Made by a program: the position numbers and the translations under genes. DNA of 64,000 bases from an uncultured Reyranella sp. Lineage in GTDB: Bacteria; Pseudomonadota; Alphaproteobacteria; Reyranellales; Reyranellaceae. The notes under the pieces were generated by a model. It was not told the DNA's origin and did no database searches. It worked only from the letters and a program-made list of their open reading frames with translations. Positions 50,804 to 58,228 of this stretch are shown here, piece by piece. Every line of letters starts with the position of its first letter. Within the stretch, counting starts at the first letter, position 1. The DNA is taken from the NCBI RefSeq assembly GCF_945957355.1, contig NZ_CAMFKM010000006.1, forward strand, positions 186,001-250,000, given 5' to 3'.

Positions 50804-51837
50804 TGACCGACGCAACGTTGAAGTCCACCGAATTCACCGCGATGAGCCGGCTCACGCCGGACATCGACCTCAACGCCGAGGGCAAGGCCACAGGCTTCGT
50901 GCGCGTGCCGCACTCTGTCCACCGTTCGGCCTATGGCTGGATCCCGATCCCCATCGTGCGCATCAAGAATGGCGAAGGCCCCAACGTGCTGATGCAGGCC
51001 GGCAACCATGGCGATGAGTGGGAAGGCCAGATCGGGCTGGGCAACCTGATCCGCGCGATCGAGCCCGGGGACATCAAAGGCCGGCTGGTGATCCTGCCCT
51101 CGGCCAACTTCCCGGCCGCGATGGAGGGCCGCCGCACCTCTCCCATCGACGAGGGCAACCTCAACCGCTCCTTCCCCGGCGACGCCGAGGGCACGATCAC
51201 CCAGCAGATCGCGTACTGGATCGAGCACGCGCTGCTGCCGGGCTTCGACTATGCCTTTGACTTCCATTCCGGCGGGAGCTCGCTGACCTACATCCCGAGT
51301 GCGCTGGCGCCGCGCCATCAGGATGCCGCGCGCATGGAGAAGGTCATGGGCCTGCTGAAGGCCTTCGGCGCGCCGGTCAGCTACATTTCCGCCGCGCCGC
51401 AGGGCGGCGGCCGGACCTTCACCTCGGCCTCCTATCGTCAGGGCGTAGTCGGCATGGGCACCGAGTTGGGCGGCGGCGGACTGGTGACCCCCGGCTCGCT
51501 CAAGGTGGCCGAGGACGGCATGCGCCGCGTGCTGGCCCATGTCGGCCTGCTGCAAGGTCCGGTGCCCGCGCCGACAAAAACCCGCTTCACCGAGATCGGC
51601 GGCGACGACTACTACGTCTACGCCACGGACGGCGGCCTGTTCGAGCCGCTGGTCGAACTGGGCGACGAGGTGAAGGCCGACCAGCCGGCCGGTCGCATTC
51701 ACTTCCATCACACGCCGTGGCGCGAGCCGGAAGTCGTACGCTTCAAGCGCGCCGGCCTCGTCCTCTGCAAGCGAGTCCCCGCCCGCTGCGAACGCGGCGA
51801 TTGCCTGTTCCATCTCGCGACGGATCTAGTCGTTTAG
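50803..51837 (+). CDS. Succinylglutamate desuccinylase/aspartoacylase-family amidohydrolase
   Basis: A 344-residue zinc carboxypeptidase-fold enzyme. MQAGNHGDEWEGQIGL (H-x-x-E), DEGNLNRSFPGDAEG (substrate-binding N-x-N-R) and YAFDFHSGGSSLTYI (second His) form the AstE/AspA metal site and pocket, followed by a C-terminal beta domain. It deacylates N-acyl amino acids, for example N-succinyl or N-acetyl forms, or small ectoine-like metabolites. The coupled position behind an ABC importer argues that its substrate is the imported compound. Confidence 0.9.
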   Translation: MTDATLKSTEFTAMSRLTPDIDLNAEGKATGFVRVPHSVHRSAYGWIPIPIVRIKNGEGPNVLMQAGNHGDEWEGQIGLGNLIRAIEPGDIKGRLVILPSANFPAAMEGRRTSPIDEGNLNRSFPGDAEGTITQQIAYWIEHALLPGFDYAFDFHSGGSSLTYIPSALAPRHQDAARMEKVMGLLKAFGAPVSYISAAPQGGGRTFTSASYRQGVVGMGTELGGGGLVTPGSLKVAEDGMRRVLAHVGLLQGPVPAPTKTRFTEIGGDDYYVYATDGGLFEPLVELGDEVKADQPAGRIHFHHTPWREPEVVRFKRAGLVLCKRVPARCERGDCLFHLATDLVV

Positions 51838-51843
51838 CCTTCA

Positions 51844-51906
51844 ATGGAGCGCGCCACTCCAGTGGTGCTCATGAATCTGACGCGCCACTGGAGTGGCGCG
51901 CTCCAT
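51844..51906. repeat. Composite palindromic (REP-like) element
   Basis: Two arms of 22 bp (51844-51865 and 51885-51906) are perfect reverse complements with a 19 nt loop between. Each arm contains a small near-palindrome: GCGCCACT..AGTGGTGC in the left arm and GCGCCACT..AGTGGCGC in the right. It fills the gap between the convergent AstE-like and DUF6671 genes. It may act as a convergent terminator; the nested symmetry also resembles REP/BIME units. Copy number in the genome is not visible from here. Confidence 0.75.
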
Positions 51907-51908
51907 GG

Positions 51909-52769
51909 CTACGCCGTGCGACAGCTCTTGCAGGAGAGCTTCGGCGCCGTCTTCCGCCCGTCCTTGCGTGGGCGGGCCTCGGCGTGGCCGCAGACGTTGC
52001 AGCCGTCGATCTCGAAGTCGATCCAGTGGGTGGGATCGCCACAGGCCTCGCAAGGCAGGCCGCGGCGCGACTGGATGGGACCGAAACCCGGTGCATGGCA
52101 TTTCGGGCAGAGGCACTGCAGTCGCCTGGCGAGCTTCCAGCCGGCCGCGCGCAGCACCTTCATGCGGGTCGGATTGCGGTGTGCGCGCATATCCGAATAG
52201 AGGACCGCCAGCCCCTCCGTCGAGCGCTCGGCCTCACGGTCCATGGTCGCGATCACCTCTTCCTCGGTGGCGAGGCCCTTCACCGGATGGTCCATGTCAC
52301 TGCTGCAGGCGACGAACACACCGTAGCGCGGGAAGCCCATCGCGCGCAGTACGGCAAGCCGGTTGGGATCGCCGGCGCGGAAGCGCGACAGGCGCCAGCT
52401 CGTATGATGGGTCGGGAAGGTGTCGATCAGCCGGATGCCCCGCTTGCGGTCGATGAAGGCCAGGATCTCGACGCCGCTCGAGACCAGCGGCACCCGGTCG
52501 ATCGGTCCATAGCTGCCCTCGCTCGCGACCGCGCAATCGACGTCCATCGTCCGGAAGGCCAGCTCGGCCTTGAGCAGCGAGGTCTCGACCAGGGCATCCG
52601 GGCGCGGCACCTCGCCGGAGAAGGTGCCGAGCGTGTCGGTGTCCAGTTCAGGCACGGCGACGACGTCCGCGCCGAGCACGCGCCGGAAGGCGGGCCCGAG
52701 CGCCCGCTCCTTCTCGTGCATCGTCGCCAGCCCGATGCGGGCATTGGCATAAGGGTGCAGACCTGACAC
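51909..52769 (-). CDS. DUF6671 family protein with zinc-ribbon tail
   Basis: A 286-residue protein in two parts. The N-terminal 190 residues (RIGLATMHEKERALGPAFRR, ARPDALVETSLLKAE-like PRPDALVETSLLKAELAF, CAVASEGSYGPID, GVFVACSSDMDHP) are the DUF6671 core. The C-terminal part has paired cysteines CLCPKCHAPGF, CEACGD, CNVCGH and CKSCRTA, that is, two zinc ribbons that could bind nucleic acid or a protein partner. Function is unknown. The frame starts with GTG at 52769; M17 is an alternative. It follows the M20 gene in the same direction with a 27 bp gap. Confidence 0.82.
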   Translation of the reverse strand: MSGLHPYANARIGLATMHEKERALGPAFRRVLGADVVAVPELDTDTLGTFSGEVPRPDALVETSLLKAELAFRTMDVDCAVASEGSYGPIDRVPLVSSGVEILAFIDRKRGIRLIDTFPTHHTSWRLSRFRAGDPNRLAVLRAMGFPRYGVFVACSSDMDHPVKGLATEEEVIATMDREAERSTEGLAVLYSDMRAHRNPTRMKVLRAAGWKLARRLQCLCPKCHAPGFGPIQSRRGLPCEACGDPTHWIDFEIDGCNVCGHAEARPRKDGRKTAPKLSCKSCRTA

Positions 52770-52796
52770 GACCGCGCCGCAGGCTGGAGTTTCGCG

Positions 52797-53990
52797 TTAC
52801 TCCGCGGCCTGGGGCATCGCCTCGCGCGCGAGCTGCTGCTCGACCAGCGTCGCCCAGTAGGATGCGCCGAGCGGCAGGATCTCGTCGTTGAAGTCGTAGC
52901 CCGGGTTGTGGACCATGCAGCTTCCCGCGCCGTCGCCATTGCCGATCCAGATGTAGCAGCCGGGCCTGGCGAGCAGCATCCAGGCAAAGTCTTCGCTGCC
53001 CATGGCGGGCGTGGGGTTGCGGTTGACGTTCTCCAGCCCGACCAGCGAAGCGGCGGCGTGTGCCGCGAACTCGGTTTCCTGCGTGCTGTTCACGGTGGCG
53101 GGATAGCGCTTCTCGTACCGCCACTTCACCACCTCGGCGCCGAAGCCTGCGGCGACGTTGCGCGAGATCTTTTCGATGTTCTTCTCGATGAGGTCCTGCA
53201 CCGGCTTCTTGAAGGTACGCACGGTGCCGCGCAGCACGCATTCCTGCGGGATCACGTTCCAGGCGTCGCCGGCATGGATCTGCGTCGTCGACACGACCGC
53301 GGTGTCCATCGGATCGACATTGCGCGCCACGATCGACTGCAGCGCCGTCACGATGTGCGCGCCAACGACGACCGGATCGATCGTGTGCTGCGGCATCGCG
53401 CCATGTCCGCCGACGCCCTTCAGCACGACCTCGAAAATGTCGTAGGCAGCCATCATCGGGCCGGGACGGACGGCGAATTTGCCGACCGGAACGCCCGGAA
53501 TATTGTGCATTCCGTAGACGCCCTCGACCGGAAATTTCTCGAAGAGTCCCTCCTCGACCATCACACGCCCGCCGCCCTCGTTCTCCTCGGCCGGCTGGAA
53601 GATGAAGTAGACGGTGCCGTCGAAGTTCTTCGTCTCGGCGAGATACTTGGCAGCGCCCAGCAGCATCACCGTGTGGCCGTCATGGCCGCAAGCGTGCATC
53701 TTGCCGGGGATCGTCGACTTGTGATCGAACTGGTTGGTCTCGTGGACGTCGAGCGCATCCATGTCGGCGCGCAGGCCGATCGCGCGGTTGGACGTGCCGG
53801 AGCGCAGCACGCCCACGACGCCGGTCTTGGCAAGCCCGCGATGGACCTCGATCCCGAAGCTCTTCAGCTTCTCGGCGACCACGTCGGCCGTCCGCACTTC
53901 CTCGAAGGCCGTCTCCGGGTGGCTGTGAATGTCATGACGCCACGCGGTCATGTCCCTGTGGAACGAGGCAATGCGGTTGATGACCGGCAT
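52797..53990 (-). CDS. M20 family amidohydrolase (N-acyl-L-amino-acid/hippurate hydrolase type)
   Basis: A 397-residue M20D metallo-amidohydrolase. LRADMDALDV, HACGHDGHTVMLLGA, FIFQPAEENEGGG (metal ligands and catalytic Glu), GGHGAMPQHTIDP (dimerisation lid) and GSEDFAWML give the complete set for dinuclear metal binding. It releases an amino acid from an N-acyl, hippuryl or indole-conjugate amide. The start at M 53990 fits the family; the frame runs on into the ABC gene. It is downstream of the dipeptide ABC genes and probably acts on the imported substrate. Confidence 0.93.
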   Translation of the reverse strand: MPVINRIASFHRDMTAWRHDIHSHPETAFEEVRTADVVAEKLKSFGIEVHRGLAKTGVVGVLRSGTSNRAIGLRADMDALDVHETNQFDHKSTIPGKMHACGHDGHTVMLLGAAKYLAETKNFDGTVYFIFQPAEENEGGGRVMVEEGLFEKFPVEGVYGMHNIPGVPVGKFAVRPGPMMAAYDIFEVVLKGVGGHGAMPQHTIDPVVVGAHIVTALQSIVARNVDPMDTAVVSTTQIHAGDAWNVIPQECVLRGTVRTFKKPVQDLIEKNIEKISRNVAAGFGAEVVKWRYEKRYPATVNSTQETEFAAHAAASLVGLENVNRNPTPAMGSEDFAWMLLARPGCYIWIGNGDGAGSCMVHNPGYDFNDEILPLGASYWATLVEQQLAREAMPQAAE

Positions 53991-54100
53991 CCTGAAATCT
54001 CCGTTGAAATTGTTGCGCCGGATCGTAAGCGAGCCCCGGCATAGATCAAGCGCACTCGGTGGCGGCCGACGCACATCAGGCCTGACGCAGCGTGGTCCCG

Positions 54101-54130
54101 CCGGCAGCGTCAGGCCCGGCAGCGTCAGGC
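54101..54130. repeat. Perfect tandem duplication of 15 bp at the end of dppF
   Basis: CCGGCAGCGTCAGGC occurs twice in direct contact (54101-54115 and 54116-54130). The second copy contains the stop codon of the ATPase gene, so the duplication is just downstream of coding sequence. A related partial copy lies at 54080-54095 in inverted form. Confidence 0.85.
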
Positions 54131-55162
54131 GCTGACCGCGTAGGTCCGGTCCTCGATCGGCAGGCGGCCCTCCTCGATCGCGTGGCAGGCCACGGTGCCG
54201 CCCTCGATTGGCAGCGCCTTGGGGCGCTCGGCCTTGCAGCGGTCGTTGGCGAAGGGACAGCGCGGGTGGAAGGTGCAGCCCGAGGGCGGATTGATCGGGC
54301 TCGGCACTTCGCCGCCGACCGGGCTGCGCTGGCGGCCCGTCATCTCGAGGTCGGGGATCGTGTCGAGCAGCATCCGCGTGTAGGGGTGCTTGGGCCGCCG
54401 GAACAGCGTGTCGGTCGGCGCCACCTCGACCAGGCGGCCGAGGTACATCACGCCCACCCTCGTGGAGATGTGATAGACGACCGCCAGATTGTGGCTGATG
54501 AACAGGTAGGTGAGCTGCAGGCGGCGCTGCAGATCGACCATCAGGTTCAGGATCTGCGCCTGCACCGAAACGTCGAGCGCCGAGGTCGGCTCGTCGCACA
54601 CCAGGAATTCCGGTTCGCTGGCGAGCGCGCGCGCGATCGAGATGCGCTGGCGCTGTCCGCCCGAGAATTCATGCGGATACTTGCGGCCATCGGCCGGGTT
54701 CAGCTTCACCTGGCGCAGCAGGGCCGCGACACGGGCTTCGAGATCGGCCTTGCCGGTGGAGAGGCCGAAGGCGCGGATCGGCTCGGCGATGATGTCGAAC
54801 ACGCGCCAGCGCGGATTGAGGCTGGCAAACGGATCCTGGAAGATCATCTGCATGCGGCGCCGCAGCGCGGCCATGTCGGAACGGCTGTGACGGCCCGCCA
54901 TGTCGTTGCCATCGAATTCAATGCGGCCGGCCGTCGGCGGATAGAGCCCGACGACGAGGCGCGCGACCGTCGACTTGCCGCAGCCCGACTCGCCCACCAG
55001 CGAAAAGGTTTCGCCCTTGGCGATCTCGATGTCGATGCCGTCGACCGCCTGCACGACCTGGCGCGGCCGGCCTTCCAGCTTGCGCACCAGCCAGGGTGCG
55101 GAGACATCGAAGTGACGCTTCAGCCCTTGGATGCGGACAAAATCGGCGCCGCCGTCAGGCAT
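54125..55162 (-). CDS. dppF: Dipeptide/oligopeptide ABC transporter ATP-binding protein, DppF type
   Basis: A 345-residue ATPase. Walker A is GESGCGKST, the signature FSGGQRQRISIARAL, Walker B FLVCDEPTSALDVS and the switch His in YLFISHNLAV. The C-terminal oligopeptide domain has CTFHPRCPFANDRC with the four-cysteine [4Fe-4S]-like motif usual in this group. The ATG at 55162 overlaps the dppD end by 8 bp and has GGAG within dppD. It pairs with DppD to power import. Confidence 0.95.
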   Translation of the reverse strand: MPDGGADFVRIQGLKRHFDVSAPWLVRKLEGRPRQVVQAVDGIDIEIAKGETFSLVGESGCGKSTVARLVVGLYPPTAGRIEFDGNDMAGRHSRSDMAALRRRMQMIFQDPFASLNPRWRVFDIIAEPIRAFGLSTGKADLEARVAALLRQVKLNPADGRKYPHEFSGGQRQRISIARALASEPEFLVCDEPTSALDVSVQAQILNLMVDLQRRLQLTYLFISHNLAVVYHISTRVGVMYLGRLVEVAPTDTLFRRPKHPYTRMLLDTIPDLEMTGRQRSPVGGEVPSPINPPSGCTFHPRCPFANDRCKAERPKALPIEGGTVACHAIEEGRLPIEDRTYAVSA

Positions 55163-56177
55163 CGACCGTCTCCTTGAGGATGGGGGCGCCGACGCCACCG
55201 CTATCGTGCAGCCAGCAGGCCGCCCGTGTGGCGCCGGCCGGCATCAGGTCCGGCCGCTCGACCAGGCAGCGCTGCCCCTTGAGCGTGCAGCGCGGATTGA
55301 AGGCGCAGCCTCGGGGGATCTCGGTGAGACGCGGCATGGCGCCGTCGATCTGGGTCAGCCGATCGGTGCGCACGCCGAGGCTCGGGATCGAGCCCATCAG
55401 GCCCTTCGTGTAGGGATGCTTGGCGTGCTTAACGACCTCGCGCACCGGGCCGATCTCCGCCACCCGGCCGGCATACATGACGGCGACCCTGTCAGCCGTC
55501 TCGGCGATCACGCCCATGTCGTGCGTCACCAGCATCACCGCCGTGCCATGTTCGCGGCACAGCCGCTTCAGGAGCGCGATGATCTGCGCCTGGATCGAGA
55601 CGTCGAGGGCGGTCGTGGGCTCGTCCGCCACGATGAGCCGCGGGTCCGCGCACAAGGCCAGCGCGATCACGACCCTCTGGCGCATGCCGCCGGAGAACTG
55701 GTGCGGATAGTGGTCGATGCGCATCTCGGCGCCGGGAATGCCCACTTCCTTCAGCAGTTCGATGGCGCGAGCGCGCGCCTGGGCCGCCGAGAGCGGCTTG
55801 TGTGTCTGGATCGTCTCCACGAGCTGGTGGCCCACCGAATAGAGCGGATTGAGGCTGGTCAGCGGGTCCTGGAAGATCGCACCGATCTGCGCGCCGCGGA
55901 TCCGGCGCATCTGCTCATAGGGCAGGTTGTCGATGCGCCGCCCTTCCAGCCGGATCTCACCGCCGGCCACGCGGCCCGGCGGCTCCAGCAGGCCGATGAT
56001 GGCGTTGCCGGTCAGCGACTTGCCGGCGCCGGACTCGCCCACCACGCCCAGCACCTCGCCGGGCGCGATGTCGAAGGACACATCGTCGACGGCGAGCAAG
56101 GTGCCCCTGCGCGTCGGAAACTCGACCCGCAGGTTGCGGACTTCGAGAAGAGGCTGGTTGTTCGATGCGGCGGCCAT
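55155..56177 (-). CDS. dppD: Dipeptide/oligopeptide ABC transporter ATP-binding protein, DppD type
   Basis: A 340-residue ATPase: Walker A GESGAGKSLT, signature FSGGMRQRVVIALALC, Walker B LIVADEPTTALDVS and switch VTHDMGV. The C-terminus holds GCAFNPRCTLKGQRC, the oligopeptide-transporter cysteine cluster. It is the second of the pair of different ATPases expected for a Dpp/Opp importer. It follows dppC by 12 bp. Confidence 0.95.
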   Translation of the reverse strand: MAAASNNQPLLEVRNLRVEFPTRRGTLLAVDDVSFDIAPGEVLGVVGESGAGKSLTGNAIIGLLEPPGRVAGGEIRLEGRRIDNLPYEQMRRIRGAQIGAIFQDPLTSLNPLYSVGHQLVETIQTHKPLSAAQARARAIELLKEVGIPGAEMRIDHYPHQFSGGMRQRVVIALALCADPRLIVADEPTTALDVSIQAQIIALLKRLCREHGTAVMLVTHDMGVIAETADRVAVMYAGRVAEIGPVREVVKHAKHPYTKGLMGSIPSLGVRTDRLTQIDGAMPRLTEIPRGCAFNPRCTLKGQRCLVERPDLMPAGATRAACWLHDSGGVGAPILKETVDA

Positions 56178-56189
56178 CCTGCGTGCCCC

Positions 56190-57128
56190 CTATCGCAGCT
56201 TCGGATTGAGGGCGTCGCGCAGCCAGTCGCCCAGCAGGTTGACCGCCAGGACCAGCGCCGCGAGCGTGGCCGCGGGAAAGACGGTGATCCACCAGTCACC
56301 CGATTGCAGCACATCGTTGCCCAGTCGGATCAGGGTTCCAAGCGAGGGCTCCGTGGACGGCAGGCCGACGCCCAGGAACGACAGCGTCGCCTCAGTGATG
56401 ATGGCGAGGCCGAGGTTGATGGTGGCGATCACGAGCACCGGTCCAGTTACGTTGGGCAAGACATGACGCACCATGATCAGGAGCGGCGAGAGGCCGATGA
56501 CCCGCGCCGCCTGGACGTATTCCTTGTTCTTCTCGACCATCACGGACCCGCGCACCGTGCGCGCATACTGGACCCAGAAGCTGAGGCCGATGGCGCCGAC
56601 GATGACGAACACGGCAATCTCGTCGTGGCGCTGTACCGAGATCACGCTGCGCACGATGCCGTCGATCAGCAGCGCCACCAGGATTGCCGGGAAGGTGAGC
56701 TGCACGTCGGCGATGCGCATGATGAGTGCGTCGACCGCGCCGCCGAAATAGCCGCTCAGCAGGCCGAGCGCGATGCCGATCGTCATGGCGACGACCACCG
56801 AGGCGAAGCCGACGATCAACGAGAGCCGCGTGCCGTACATGATCGAGGACAGGATGTCCCTGCCCTGATCGTCGGTCCCGAGCGGGAAGGCCCAGTCGCC
56901 ATCCGGCGACAGCAGCACCGGGGGCTTCAGCCCATCGCTGAGGCTGAGCGTCGCCGGGTCGAACGGCGTGTGCGGTGCCAGCACCGGCGAGAGAAAGGCG
57001 ATCAATACGATCAGGATCGTTCCGATGGCGGCGACGACGGTGAGCGACGAAGACTTGAAGCTCCACCAGATGTCGCTGTCAGTCACCGTGTGCAGCCAGC
57101 CCGGCTGAGAGGTCGAGCGGTCGCTCAT
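56190..57128 (-). CDS. dppC: Dipeptide ABC transporter permease, DppC type
   Basis: A 312-residue permease with a cytosolic N-terminus, FPLGTDDQGRDILSSIMYG before the core, the EAA loop YVQAARVIGLSPLLIMVRH and a terminal LSFLGVGLPSTEPSLGTLI and NLLGDWLRDALNPKLR. It pairs with DppB. The start ATG at 57128 lies one base behind the dppB stop (57130). Confidence 0.94.
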   Translation of the reverse strand: MSDRSTSQPGWLHTVTDSDIWWSFKSSSLTVVAAIGTILIVLIAFLSPVLAPHTPFDPATLSLSDGLKPPVLLSPDGDWAFPLGTDDQGRDILSSIMYGTRLSLIVGFASVVVAMTIGIALGLLSGYFGGAVDALIMRIADVQLTFPAILVALLIDGIVRSVISVQRHDEIAVFVIVGAIGLSFWVQYARTVRGSVMVEKNKEYVQAARVIGLSPLLIMVRHVLPNVTGPVLVIATINLGLAIITEATLSFLGVGLPSTEPSLGTLIRLGNDVLQSGDWWITVFPAATLAALVLAVNLLGDWLRDALNPKLR

Positions 57129-57129
57129 C

Positions 57130-58125
57130 TCAATGCCCCGCCACGCGCGCCGCGCCGCCCTGGCTGCGCAGGCGCGGATCGACGACGAAATAGAGAAGAT
57201 CGACCGTGAGGTTGATCAGCACGAACAGGAGGCCGATCAGCATCAGGTACGCCGCCATCACGGGAATGTCGGAGAACTGCACCGACTGGATGAAGAGCTG
57301 GCCGACACCCGGCCAGGCGAACACCGTCTCGGTGACGATCGCGAAGGCGATCAGGGCGCCGAGCTGCAGGCCGGTCACGGTGATCACCGGCACAAGCGTG
57401 TTCTTGAGCGCATGACCAAAGTTGATGGCGCGGTTGGTGAGCCCCCTCGCCCGCGCGAACTTGATGTAGTCCGTGCGCATGACCTCCAGCATCTCCGAGC
57501 GCACCAGCCGCATCAGCAGCGTGAGCTGGAACAGGCCGAGCGTGATCGACGGCAGGATCAGCGCCTGCAGGCCCTTGATCGTCAGGAAGTTGGTGGGCCA
57601 CCAGCCGAACAGCATGACCGTCTCGCCGCGCCCGAAGGACGGCAACCAGTGCAGCCACACTGCGAAGACGAGGATCAGCAGGATGCCGATCACGAACGTC
57701 GGCAGCGAGATGCCTATGAGCGAGACGGCCTGCATCAGCCGGCTCGACCAATGCTTCGGATAGAGGCCGGTATAGACGCCCATGGGCACGCCCACGAACA
57801 ACGCGAAGACCGCCGCACAAAAGGAAAGCTCCAGGGTGGCCGGCAGGCGCTCGACGATCATCCGGCCCACCGGCTCGGACGTGCGGTAGCTCAAGCCGAA
57901 CTTGCCCTGCGCCGCATTGCCGATGAAGCGCAGGAACTGGATCGGCGGCGAGTCGTTCAGGCCCAGCCGCTCGCGCAGCGCCTCGCGCTCACTGGCCGGC
58001 GTGTCCTGACCGACCATCGAATTGATCGGGTCGCCGACGTAGCGAAAGAGTGAAAAAGCCACCAGACCGACCGTCAGCAGGACGGCGATCGATTGAAGAA
58101 GTCGTCGGAGGATGAAGGCGAGCAT
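57130..58125 (-). CDS. dppB: Dipeptide ABC transporter permease, DppB type
   Basis: A 331-residue permease. MLAFILRRLLQSIAVLLTVG and FRYVGDPINSMVGQDTPAS are the DppB N-terminus, and the EAA loop is in KFARARGLTNRAINFGHALKN, then VTETVFAWPGVGQLFIQSV. About six helices. It is separated from the binding-protein gene by about 100 bp that holds a strong hairpin. Confidence 0.94.
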   Translation of the reverse strand: MLAFILRRLLQSIAVLLTVGLVAFSLFRYVGDPINSMVGQDTPASEREALRERLGLNDSPPIQFLRFIGNAAQGKFGLSYRTSEPVGRMIVERLPATLELSFCAAVFALFVGVPMGVYTGLYPKHWSSRLMQAVSLIGISLPTFVIGILLILVFAVWLHWLPSFGRGETVMLFGWWPTNFLTIKGLQALILPSITLGLFQLTLLMRLVRSEMLEVMRTDYIKFARARGLTNRAINFGHALKNTLVPVITVTGLQLGALIAFAIVTETVFAWPGVGQLFIQSVQFSDIPVMAAYLMLIGLLFVLINLTVDLLYFVVDPRLRSQGGAARVAGH

Positions 58126-58177
58126 GTGCTGTTCTTGGCCTGGCGCAGCCCTAGCAGGATTGACGCCAGAACGGAAC

Positions 58178-58211
58178 CGGCCCCGGCCGCAGGGTGCCTG
58201 CGCCGGGGCCG
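58178..58211 (-). terminator. Intercistronic hairpin between dppA and dppB
   Basis: A 15 bp stem (CGGCCCCGG then CGCAGG, paired with CCTGCG then CCGGGGCCG) has one bulged base and a 3 nt loop. It sits 18 bp after the dppA stop without a T-tract. In binding-protein operons such hairpins stabilise the upstream mRNA and give an excess of binding protein over permease; partial attenuation is the other reading. Confidence 0.8.
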
Positions 58212-58228
58212 ATCGTCGGTTGCCGAAG

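Noticed and set aside
52797..54599. Apparent 600-residue fusion of an ABC-like segment with the M20 amidohydrolase
   Set aside because: The N-terminal part is an alternative frame of dppF; the M20 domain begins with its usual N-terminus at 53990.
55131..57209. 692-codon plus-strand open frame antisense to dppD and dppC
   Set aside because: Asp/Arg/His-rich shadow of ABC transporter genes with no ribosome site.
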